Assembly: GCA_964579415.1 (NCBI GenBank)
Contig: CAZOGW010000070.1
Location: forward strand, 1 to 16,136
Direction: 5' to 3'
DNA length: 16,136 nucleotides
DNA from: CAZOGW01 sp964579415
Lineage (GTDB): Bacteria > Actinomycetota > Acidimicrobiia > Spongiisociales > UBA5794
Shown: positions 1 to 6,801 of the stretch, in pieces
Numbering within the stretch: the first letter of the stretch is position 1
Layout: every line of letters starts with the position of its first letter
Position numbers and translations under genes: made by a program
The notes under the pieces: model-generated
Told to the model about the DNA's origin: nothing
What the model saw: the letters and a program-made list of their open reading frames with translations, nothing else
Database searches by the model: none

Positions 1-42
1 TAGTACTTAGTACCTAGTACTTAGTACCTAGTACTTAGTACC
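1..42. repeat. Tandem repeat, 3 copies of a 14-bp unit
   Basis: Three perfect copies of TAGTACTTAGTACC fill the first 42 bases. Each unit is two heptamers, TAGTACT and TAGTACC, so a GTAC core recurs every 7 bp. It ends 48 bp before the start of the EamA gene. It resembles the TACTTGG heptamer palindromes at 8599-8648 and 9735-9792 in period and GTAC core, but differs in the variable bases and shows only one orientation here. Because the window starts exactly on a unit, the array may continue to the left or the contig may end in it. No function is recognised. Confidence 0.9.
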
Positions 43-90
43 GTCCCCTCCCCGTTATGCTCGGGTGCCTTCGTCTGCTGGAGCGCCCTC

Positions 91-981
91 TTGACCCGAC
101 TCGCCGCCGTCGCCGGGGCGATCACGATCTCCTTCTCCGCCATCCTCTACGGGGTGGCCGATGTGTCGCCCGCCACCGGGGCCTTCTTCCGGTGCGCCTA
201 CGCGCTACCGCTGCTCTTCGTGATCTGGTGGATCAACCGGGATCGTGACTCCCGCCCGGCCCGCAAGAGGTGGCTCGCCTTCGGCGCCGGGATCTTCCTC
301 GGTCTCGACATGGTGGTCTGGCACCTCTCCATCGACCACATCGGCGCCGGGCTCTCCACGCTCATCGCCAACGCCCAGGTGGTGATCGTCGCCGTGGCCG
401 CCTGGCTACTCCTGGGCGAGAAGCCGAGCCGCCGGGTGGCCCTCGCCATCCCCGTCGTCCTCGTCGGGGTGGCGATGGTGAGCGGCCTGGGAAGCGAGAA
501 CGCCTTCGGTGACAACCCTGCCCTCGGCGCCGTGCTGGCCCTGGCGGCCGCCGTCCTGTACGCCGGATTCCTCATGGGCCTGCGCTCCTCCAACGACGCC
601 AGGGCGCCGGCCGCCGGCCCGCTGCTGGAGGCCACCGCCGGTGCCGCCCTCGCCAGCCTCCTCGCCGCCCCGCTGACCGGCGGCATCGACCTGACGCCGG
701 ACTGGCAGGCCCACCGCTGGCTCCTGCTGCTGGCGATCACCAACCAGGTGCTGGGATGGCTCCTCATCACCTACGCTCTTCCCCGCCTTCCCGCCGCCGA
801 GACCGCCACCGTCATCACCCTGCAGCCGGTGCTCACAATGGTGTGGGCGACGATCCTGTTCCAGGAACGGCCCTCGGCGCTGCAACTTGCCGGAGGCTTC
901 GTGGTCCTCGCCGGGGTCACCATGGTGGCCCTATCCCGCACCCGCAGCGTCGAGCCGGTCCCGGCCGGAGCGACCGGGTGA
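91..981 (+). CDS. EamA/DMT-superfamily transporter
   Basis: The gene encodes a 296-residue integral membrane protein, the usual length for ten-helix drug/metabolite transporters of the EamA family. Two homologous halves are visible, about residues 4-133 and 148-285. Each has alternating hydrophobic helices; the first half begins ISFSAILYG...SPATGAFFRC, the family-typical first helix and loop, and the second ends with the QPVLTMVWATILFQE motif typical of the second EamA repeat. The substrate cannot be told from sequence; relatives export amino acids or other metabolites. The start is a TTG at 91 with GGAG at 80-83 seven bases upstream; an ATG at 57 is out of frame. The stop overlaps the next gene's GTG by 4 bp, so the two are probably translationally coupled. 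A tandem repeat lies just upstream. Confidence 0.88.
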   Translation: MTRLAAVAGAITISFSAILYGVADVSPATGAFFRCAYALPLLFVIWWINRDRDSRPARKRWLAFGAGIFLGLDMVVWHLSIDHIGAGLSTLIANAQVVIVAVAAWLLLGEKPSRRVALAIPVVLVGVAMVSGLGSENAFGDNPALGAVLALAAAVLYAGFLMGLRSSNDARAPAAGPLLEATAGAALASLLAAPLTGGIDLTPDWQAHRWLLLLAITNQVLGWLLITYALPRLPAAETATVITLQPVLTMVWATILFQERPSALQLAGGFVVLAGVTMVALSRTRSVEPVPAGATG

Positions 982-1877
982 CCCGGGGCGCGACACTCCT
1001 GCTCGTCGCGCTAGCTCTCAGCGCCTGCGGCTCCCCCATCGCCGCCACCACCACGACCCCACCCGCCACCACGGCCGGCGCACCGGCAGCCCCTGAGGAG
1101 CCACCGCCGTGGCTCACCCTGTCGCTGGACTACTCGCCGCGCCACAGCGTGGGCATGCGGCGCCTCGACGTGGTGACCCGCCATGCAGGCACCGAGGACC
1201 TCCACGTCGACGAGATCGCCCTGCGGGCCGAGCATTTCGAGCACCTCCCCCCCGACGCCAAGGCCTCCACCATCCGGGCCGGGTCGACGGTCAACGTCAA
1301 GGCCCACTTCGGCCCGGTGGCCAACTGCGACACCGCCGGTCCGCTGGCGGCATCGGTGCTGGTGGTGGCACGCATCGGCGAAAACCCAAACCCGCACACC
1401 TGGGCAACCGACGTCGACCCGGAAACGCTGGATGAGATCCACGTCTCCGAATGCCGTGCGAAGGCAGTCGACGAAGCGGTGGCGATCCGTTTCGATGACG
1501 CCTGGACCGAAGACGGCGCCGCCATGCTCACCAGCCTGATCCTGGAGCGGCGGGGAGGCGACGATCCGGTTGCCCTGGAATCGGTGCAGGGCCTCACCCT
1601 CCTGGCGATGGAGGCGGTGCCGGTCACCGCGGGGACCGTCGCCGAGCTCGATGCGGGCGAGACCGTGCAGTCCGCACCGGTCAGGATCACCGTATGGCGC
1701 TGCGATGAGCACGTCGTGTCGCAGTCGCCCGACGGCTTCACCTTCCGCGCCGTGCTGCGCGTCGGCGACGGTGAGCCTCACGAGGTGGTCTTGCGTCCGG
1801 AAGCGGACATGATGGAGCGCCTGGTCGCCCTGGTCGATGCCTGCGCCCGCGCCCGCGACCACCACCCGTCAGGCTGA
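978..1877 (+). CDS. Putative secreted lipoprotein, unrecognised family
   Basis: The gene encodes 299 residues. The N-terminus is a short lipoprotein signal: TRG, a hydrophobic stretch, then lipobox LSAC with lipidated Cys17, followed by a Thr/Pro/Ala-rich tether (about residues 20-48). The remaining ~250 residues are a soluble, acidic, mostly beta-predicted region. It has Cys residues in VANCDTAG, HVSECRAK, WRCDEH and VDACAR that could form disulfides outside the cell. I recognise no family. The GTG start at 978 overlaps the upstream stop (GTGA), with GGAG at 966-969 as ribosome site. Upstream in-frame sequence is antisense or off-frame to the EamA gene and is not part of it. The overlap suggests cotranscription with the transporter, but no functional link is proven. 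Confidence 0.75.
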   Translation: MTRGATLLLVALALSACGSPIAATTTTPPATTAGAPAAPEEPPPWLTLSLDYSPRHSVGMRRLDVVTRHAGTEDLHVDEIALRAEHFEHLPPDAKASTIRAGSTVNVKAHFGPVANCDTAGPLAASVLVVARIGENPNPHTWATDVDPETLDEIHVSECRAKAVDEAVAIRFDDAWTEDGAAMLTSLILERRGGDDPVALESVQGLTLLAMEAVPVTAGTVAELDAGETVQSAPVRITVWRCDEHVVSQSPDGFTFRAVLRVGDGEPHEVVLRPEADMMERLVALVDACARARDHHPSG

Positions 1878-2024
1878 GGCCCCCAGGCGGTCCCCGTCAC
1901 AAAGCACATCGCGAGCGGTCGCTCAAAGATGGCATCGTCGGCTCCTACATATGCTCGCGGCGGGATTCCTGGCTATCCTGCAGCATCCGCCCTACGGGGC
2001 ATCTGTCTAAATGGAGGACAAAGG

Positions 2025-3410
2025 ATGAGGAGACTCAAGCGAGTGCGGTTAGTGGTACTAATCGCACTTCTCGCGCTCGTTGCTGCCGCATGCGGTGGCG
2101 ACGACGACCCGGCGGCCACTACGGCGGCTCCGGACACCACCGCGGCCGCGGACACCACCGCGGCCCCCGACACCACCGCGGCCCCTGACACCACCGCTGC
2201 CACGGAGACCACCGCAGCTCCCACTGAGGGTCCCCTGACCTTCGGCGGCCTGCTGCCCGAGACCGGCTCGCTCGCCTTCCTCGGCCCGCCGGAGATCGCC
2301 GGTGCGCTGCTCGCCGTCGAGGACATCAACGCCGCCGGCGGCGTCCTCGGCCAGGATGTGGTCTGGATCCCCGGTGACTCCGGTGACACCTCGGCCGACA
2401 TCGCCAACCCGACCGTCGACGGTCACCTGGCCGCCGGTGTGCAAGCCATCATCGGCGCTGCCTCCTCGGCCGTGTCGTTCACGGTCATCGACAAGATCGT
2501 CGGCGCTGGTGTGATCCAGTTCTCGCCGGCCAACACGTCCGACCAGTTCACCACCTGGGACGACAACGGCCTCTACTTCCGCACCGCTCCCCCGGACAGG
2601 CTCCAGGGCGCGCTGCTGGCCGAGCGGCTTCTCGCCGAGGGCCAGCTCACCGCCAGCGTGATCTTCCGCCAGGAGCCCTACGGTGAGGGTCTGGCCAACG
2701 TGTTCCAGGAGAACTACACGGCCGCAGGTGGCGAGGTCGTCGCCTTCATCCCGTACCCGGCCGAGGGTCACGAGAGCTTCGACGCCGAGGTCGACCAGCT
2801 CGTCGAGGCCGATGCCGACGCCACCGTCGCCATCACCTTCAACGAGGGCACCGCATTGTTCCAGGCGATGAACGAGCGGGGCATTGGCCCCACCTCGGGC
2901 AAGGGCCTGTGGGGCACCGACGGCAACTTCGGCATCCAGTCCGAGATGGGTGAGCAGGAGGCCATCCTGGAGGGCATGAAGGCAACCACCCCGTCGGTGG
3001 ACCTGGCGAGCATCGCCGACTTCACCGCCCGCATCGACGCCATCTACCCGGGCGGCCTCAACGGCATCTTCGCCTACGGCGCTGAGACCTACGACGCCCT
3101 GATCATCACGGCCCTGGCCGCGGTGGTCGCCGGCACGGTCGACCCGATCGCCATCGCCGCCGAGATCAACGACGTCACCCGCCCCGAGGGCGAGAAGTGC
3201 CTCTCGTTCGAGGAGTGCCTCGCCCTGATCGAGGCCGGCACCGAGATCGACTACGACGGCGTGGGCGGTCCCTACGACTTCGTCGACGCCGGCGAGCCCG
3301 CTGCGGCGAGCTTCCAGATCCGTACCTTCGGTGCGACCGCTCCATGCGCGGCCGATGCCGAGGGATGTGAGGACACCTTCACCGACGAGTTCTACTTCGT
3401 CGGCGGCTGA
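2025..3410 (+). CDS. LivK-like ABC transporter substrate-binding lipoprotein
   Basis: The gene encodes a 461-residue periplasmic-binding-fold lipoprotein of the type I Leu/Ile/Val-binding family (Peripla_BP_6). Signal: MRRLKRVR, hydrophobic core, lipobox VAAAC with lipidated Cys23. Residues 31-66 are a six-copy Ala/Thr/Pro/Asp linker, then the binding domain begins at GPLTFGGLLPETGSLAFLG. Family features follow: an early ligand-contact loop (LPETGSLAFLGPPE), GAASSAVS, and QEPYGEGLANVF. Cys pairs CLSFEEC and CAADAEGC near the C-terminus could be disulfides. The ATG at 2025 is chosen because GGAGGA lies at 2013-2018 and it immediately precedes the signal peptide; upstream in-frame sequence is implausible. 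It probably feeds the livHMGF permease encoded convergently at 4105-8162. The true ligand could be branched-chain amino acids, other amino acids, amides or urea. Confidence 0.92.
   Translation: MRRLKRVRLVVLIALLALVAAACGGDDDPAATTAAPDTTAAADTTAAPDTTAAPDTTAATETTAAPTEGPLTFGGLLPETGSLAFLGPPEIAGALLAVEDINAAGGVLGQDVVWIPGDSGDTSADIANPTVDGHLAAGVQAIIGAASSAVSFTVIDKIVGAGVIQFSPANTSDQFTTWDDNGLYFRTAPPDRLQGALLAERLLAEGQLTASVIFRQEPYGEGLANVFQENYTAAGGEVVAFIPYPAEGHESFDAEVDQLVEADADATVAITFNEGTALFQAMNERGIGPTSGKGLWGTDGNFGIQSEMGEQEAILEGMKATTPSVDLASIADFTARIDAIYPGGLNGIFAYGAETYDALIITALAAVVAGTVDPIAIAAEINDVTRPEGEKCLSFEECLALIEAGTEIDYDGVGGPYDFVDAGEPAAASFQIRTFGATAPCAADAEGCEDTFTDEFYFVGG
2115..2222 (+). repeat. Six 18-bp in-frame repeats (lipoprotein linker)
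   Basis: Six consecutive 18-bp units, consensus GACACCACCGCGGCCCCY, encode (A/D/E)TTAAx repeats forming residues 31-66 of the binding protein. Units 2-4 (2133-2186) are nearly identical; the outer ones have drifted. The result is a flexible, uncharged-to-acidic tether between the lipidated Cys and the ligand-binding domain. In-frame 18-bp units allow the tether to change length by slippage without a frameshift. Confidence 0.9.
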
Positions 3411-3434
3411 TCCCACCGGCAACAGAAGCCAACC

Positions 3435-3467
3435 GAAAGGGGCCGGTCCGCTGGACCGGCCCCTTTC
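3435..3467 (+). terminator. Intrinsic terminator of the binding-protein gene
   Basis: A perfect 15-bp inverted repeat (GAAAGGGGCCGGTCC and its complement) with a 3-nt loop GCT begins 24 bp after the binding-protein stop codon. The 3' arm ends CCCCTTTCTC, a weak U tract, as is common in high-GC actinobacteria. It separates this transcription unit from the DJ-1/PfpI gene that starts at 3534. Confidence 0.85.
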
Positions 3468-3520
3468 TCATCTGCAGCTCGCGCTCCCTGTCGACCGCGC
3501 ACCGAAATCTCAGGACGGCG

Positions 3521-3526
3521 TAGAGT
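3521..3526 (+). promoter_or_regulatory. Candidate -10 element for a leaderless mRNA
   Basis: TAGAGT fits the actinobacterial TANNNT -10 consensus and ends exactly 7 nt before the ATG at 3534. No good Shine-Dalgarno is present, so transcription may start at the start codon itself. No convincing -35 element was seen. Confidence 0.4.
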
Positions 3527-3533
3527 TGCCGCT

Positions 3534-4082
3534 ATGCGGATGGTCGTGCTGTTGACCGGAGGCGTCGCCACACGGGAGGTGGTGGGAGCGCTCGACATCA
3601 TCCACGAACGGCTGGGACCGGAGATCGTGTGGGCAGGTCAGGCTCGGGGTCCCGTCCCGGGCCACGATCCTCCGATGTCGTTCCATGCCGACGTCGCCAT
3701 CGGCGACGTGATGGATCCGCCGGCTCTGCTCTTCCTACCCGGCGGGTTCGGCTCCCTGGACCTTGCAGCCGACCCGGTGGTCCTGGGCGCGTTGAGAAGA
3801 CTCGCAGTACGGCCCACGGTGTGTCTGGCGACATCCACCGGCTCGCTACCCCTTGCCGCCGCCGGCCTGCTGCACGGCCTCCAGGTGAGCGGTCACTGGC
3901 TGTCACGGGGTCATCTCGCCCTCCACGGTGCCGCGCCGGTGAACGGGGGGCTGGTGAAAGCGGACCGTTTCATCACGGTGGCGGGCCCGGCCCACGTCGT
4001 CGAGGCTGCCCACCTGGCCACCGAGCACATCCTGTTCGGGCCCGGCGCCGACCAGCGCGCCGCTCTATGGGCCGGTGGCTAG
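3534..4082 (+). CDS. DJ-1/PfpI family protein, nucleophile Cys replaced by Ser
   Basis: The 182-residue protein matches the class I glutamine amidotransferase-like DJ-1/PfpI fold. It has an N-terminal strand MVVLLTGGV, then LLFLPGGFGS (residues 65-74), then TSTGSLPLAAAGLLHG followed by LQVSGHW, the region that in isonitrile-hydratase-like and transcription-factor-linked relatives reads CTGxxxLAxAGLLxG...HW. The nucleophile-elbow Cys is Ser101 here; Cys97 lies four residues earlier and is not at the elbow. The invariant His after the elbow (GHW) is retained. The protein may therefore be inactive, use Ser, or act as a binder. There is no DNA-binding domain. Start at 3534; an in-frame ATG at 3540 is an alternative. 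It lies between the binding protein and livF and converges on livF with a 22-bp gap. Confidence 0.8.
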   Translation: MRMVVLLTGGVATREVVGALDIIHERLGPEIVWAGQARGPVPGHDPPMSFHADVAIGDVMDPPALLFLPGGFGSLDLAADPVVLGALRRLAVRPTVCLATSTGSLPLAAAGLLHGLQVSGHWLSRGHLALHGAAPVNGGLVKADRFITVAGPAHVVEAAHLATEHILFGPGADQRAALWAGG

Positions 4083-4104
4083 CCGAACGGCCCAGGGGTG
4101 TGGG

Positions 4105-4866
4105 CTACTGGACCTTGGCCAGCGTCCCCAGGTAGAGCTCGATGACCTTGGGATCACGGAGGAGAGCGTCGCCGGTGTTGGTGTAGGCGTTGCGGCCCTG
4201 GTCGAGGACATAGCCCCGATCGCAGATCTGCAGGCAGCGACGAGCGTTCTGCTCCACCATGATGACGCTCACCCCGGCCCGGTTGATCTGGTGGACCCGG
4301 ATGAACACCTGGTCCTGCAGTGCCGGCGACAGGCCCGCCGAGGGCTCGTCGAGAAGCAACACCTTGGGGTCCATCATCAGGGCCCGGCCCATTGCCAGCA
4401 TCTGCCGCTCACCACCGGACAGAGAGCCGGCCCTCTGGTTGATCCGCTCTCCCAGCCGGGGGAACATCTCGGTGACGAACTCAACCCTGCCGGCGTACTG
4501 CTTGGGCCGCAGGAACACGCCCATCTGCAGGTTCTCGGCGACGCTGAGGCTGGGGAAGACGTTGGCCACCTGGGGCACGTACCCGACCCCCATGGAGACC
4601 AGCTCGTGCGCCTTGAGGTTGCTGATGTCCTCCCCCTCCAGCAGCACACTGCCCTCACGGATCTCGATGAGACCGAAGAGCGCCTTGAGCATGGTCGACT
4701 TCCCGGCGCCGTTGGGGCCGATGATCCCCACCAGCTCGCCGCGGCGCAACTCCAGGTCGACTCCGTTGAGGATGTTCACCTCGGGCACGTAGCCGGCGAC
4801 AACCTTCTCGATACGGATCAGGATGTCGTCGGCGGGTGCCGGATCGACGGTCGCGGGCTCGGTCAT
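4105..4866 (-). CDS. livF: Branched-chain amino acid ABC transporter ATPase LivF
   Basis: This 253-residue cytoplasmic ATPase is one of the two nucleotide-binding subunits of a Liv-type importer. Walker A is GPNGAGKS (residues 50-57), the signature is LSGGERQ, Walker B is VLLLDEPSAGLSP, and the H-loop region is replaced by the LivF-typical VSVIMVEQNA. The Q-loop lies in VGYVPQ and the NVFPSLSVAENL motif is diagnostic of LivF over LivG. The ATG at 4866 overlaps the livG stop by 4 bp (ATGA); a much longer upstream extension in the same frame is off-frame to livG and is rejected. It is the last gene of livHMGF. Confidence 0.95.
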   Translation of the reverse strand: MTEPATVDPAPADDILIRIEKVVAGYVPEVNILNGVDLELRRGELVGIIGPNGAGKSTMLKALFGLIEIREGSVLLEGEDISNLKAHELVSMGVGYVPQVANVFPSLSVAENLQMGVFLRPKQYAGRVEFVTEMFPRLGERINQRAGSLSGGERQMLAMGRALMMDPKVLLLDEPSAGLSPALQDQVFIRVHQINRAGVSVIMVEQNARRCLQICDRGYVLDQGRNAYTNTGDALLRDPKVIELYLGTLAKVQ

Positions 4867-5795
4867 TGCTCGTCCTCCCGCTGCTCGGCATCGATCTCGG
4901 CGAACTCTGCCTCGACGGCCTCCTCGGCGGCGGCGAGCTGCGCCTGCTCCGCCTCCAACGAAAGCGGGGCGTCGTGGTGGGCACCGAGGTAGGCGTCGAT
5001 GACGGCGGGATCCTGCCCGACCGCTTCGGGTGGTCCCTCGGAGATGACCCTGCCCTCGGCCATGACGATCACCCAGTCGGAGATGTCGGAGACGACGTCC
5101 ATGTCGTGTTCTACGAAGACCACGGTGCGGCCCTCGGAGCGCAGCATCTTGACGTGCTCGAGGAGCGACTGCGTCAGCGCCGGGTTCACCCCGGCCATCG
5201 GCTCGTCGAGCATGACGACCTCGGGATCGGCCATGAGCGCCCGAGCCATCTCGAGCAGCTTGCGCTGGCCCCCGGAGAGCGTCCCGGCGTACTCCTCGCG
5301 CATGTGGTCCAGTTTGAAGCGGGCCAGCAGCTCGTCGGCCCGCTTCTCGATCTCCCGCTCCTGCCGGCTCCACAGCGGGGTGATCAGCGCCTTGAGGAAA
5401 GACTCCCCGCTCTGGCCCTTGGCCCCGAGCTTCATGTTCTCGATGACGCTGAGCCGGGTGAGGGACTTGGTGAGCTGGAAGGTGCGCACCATGCCCCTCT
5501 GAGCCAACTTGTACGACGCCACCCCGTCGACCTTCTCACCATTGAAGGTGGTCGTGCCGGCGTCGGGCTGGTCGAACCCGGTCAAGAGGTTGAAGAACGT
5601 GGTCTTCCCGGCGCCGTTGGGGCCGATGAGGGCGGTGATCAGCCCGCGCTGGATCGACACCTTCTCCACATCGACGGCCACAAGGCCGCCGAACGACCTG
5701 CGCATGCCCTCGACGACCAGGATGGGGTCGGGCTTGTCGACGCCGGGCTGATGGGCGACGCCCGCCAGTGGGGAGGTGCCTGTCTCAGCGGGCAT
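4863..5795 (-). CDS. livG: Branched-chain amino acid ABC transporter ATPase LivG
   Basis: This is the second ATPase subunit, 310 residues. Walker A is GPNGAGKTT (residues 58-66), the LivG-typical GMVRTFQLTKSL follows the Q-loop, the signature is LSGGQRK, Walker B is VVMLDEPMAGVNP and the H-loop is VFVEHDMDVV. The family is usually about 250-260 residues. The excess is an ~25-residue N-terminal tail and an Ala/Glu-rich acidic tail after GAHHDAPLSLE (about 45 residues), probably disordered or helical. The start at 5795 overlaps the 3' end of livM by 11 bp and the stop overlaps livF by 4 bp. Confidence 0.95.
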   Translation of the reverse strand: MPAETGTSPLAGVAHQPGVDKPDPILVVEGMRRSFGGLVAVDVEKVSIQRGLITALIGPNGAGKTTFFNLLTGFDQPDAGTTTFNGEKVDGVASYKLAQRGMVRTFQLTKSLTRLSVIENMKLGAKGQSGESFLKALITPLWSRQEREIEKRADELLARFKLDHMREEYAGTLSGGQRKLLEMARALMADPEVVMLDEPMAGVNPALTQSLLEHVKMLRSEGRTVVFVEHDMDVVSDISDWVIVMAEGRVISEGPPEAVGQDPAVIDAYLGAHHDAPLSLEAEQAQLAAAEEAVEAEFAEIDAEQREDEQ

Positions 5796-6801
5796 CGAGC
5801 ATCATCTCCTCCTTGCTGCCGAAGATCCCCTGCGGCCGGAAGATCATCAACAGTGCCAAGCCTAGGCCGACCAGGATGAAGCGCACCTGGCCCACCTGGG
5901 CCGGATTCATGATCGCCTCCGGGATCCACCCGTTGGACTGCAGCCCGCGCATCACGCTGTCGGTCATTACGAGGAGACCCCAGAACATCATGGCGCCCAC
6001 GATGGGAGACCACACCCGCCCCACACCACCGAGGATGAGGGCTGTCCACAGGAAGAAGGTCTGTGCCGGGACGAAGTAGTCGGGCTGGACGGTGAGGTTG
6101 GCCACCGCCACCAGCATGCCGGCGACGCCTCCGATGGCGCCACCCAGCATCAGCGACTGCATCTTGTACCAGTAGGCGTTCTTGCCCAGGGCCCGGGCAG
6201 CGTCCTCGTCCTCCCGGATCGCCTTGAGCACCCGGCCCCACGGGCTCCGCATGAGCTGCCAGACGCCGAGGGTGACGAGAGCCACCAGGGTCCAGCCGAC
6301 GACGATGACGAACAGGTTGCGCCCGGTGAAGAAGAACAGGGTACGGTCGGTGAATGGCAGCGGGATCAACTGGTAGAACCGCTCAGTGAACGGGTTGAAC
6401 TCGTAGAGCTGCTCGGCCCACTGGTTGAGCCCGGTGTTTCCCCCGGTGTAGTCGGCGAGGACGGTGCTACGCACCATCAGCCTGAGCACCTCGGAGGCGG
6501 CGATGGTGACGATGGCCAGGTAATCGCCGCGCAACCGGAGCGTGGGGACGCCGAGCAGCAGAGCGAAGATGAGGGCGTAGACGATGCCGACGATGATGCC
6601 GGCATAAGGGCTCCAGCCGAAGACCACAACGCTCATGGCGATGCCGTAGCCGCCGACGGCGACGAAACCGATGTGGCCGAAGTTGAGCAGCCCGGTGTAC
6701 CCGAAGTGGATGTTGAGCCCGATGAGCGCCATGGCGAACCACACGGCGTTGACACCAAATGCCTGGGAGAGGGTCTGCTGGATGATCTCGGCCCAGTTCA
6801 T
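5785..6801 (-). CDS. livM: Branched-chain amino acid ABC transporter permease LivM
   Basis: This 338-residue membrane subunit has about eight to ten predicted helices. LivM hallmarks visible are GYTGLLNFGHIGFVAVGGYG near the N-terminus, LRLRGDYLAIVTIAASEVLR, the cytoplasmic coupling region SPWGRVLKAIREDEDAARALGKN, and a C-terminal LMIFRPQGIFG. The ATG at 6801 overlaps the livH stop by 4 bp. Its partner is LivH; together they form the translocation pore driven by LivG and LivF. Confidence 0.95.
   Translation of the reverse strand: MNWAEIIQQTLSQAFGVNAVWFAMALIGLNIHFGYTGLLNFGHIGFVAVGGYGIAMSVVVFGWSPYAGIIVGIVYALIFALLLGVPTLRLRGDYLAIVTIAASEVLRLMVRSTVLADYTGGNTGLNQWAEQLYEFNPFTERFYQLIPLPFTDRTLFFFTGRNLFVIVVGWTLVALVTLGVWQLMRSPWGRVLKAIREDEDAARALGKNAYWYKMQSLMLGGAIGGVAGMLVAVANLTVQPDYFVPAQTFFLWTALILGGVGRVWSPIVGAMMFWGLLVMTDSVMRGLQSNGWIPEAIMNPAQVGQVRFILVGLGLALLMIFRPQGIFGSKEEMMLDAR

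Noticed and set aside
1..42. CRISPR array
   Set aside because: Units are contiguous 14-mers with no spacers, and no cas genes are present.
2058..3422. 454-codon minus-strand frame over the binding protein
   Set aside because: High-GC shadow frame; Gly/Val/Asp-rich translation without family motifs, opposite a well-supported gene.
4083..4107. A bidirectional terminator between the DJ-1/PfpI gene and livF
   Set aside because: The 22-bp gap holds only a weak imperfect inverted repeat.
4075..5879. Long plus-strand frames over livF and livG
   Set aside because: Antisense shadows of two ATPases with complete Walker and signature motifs.
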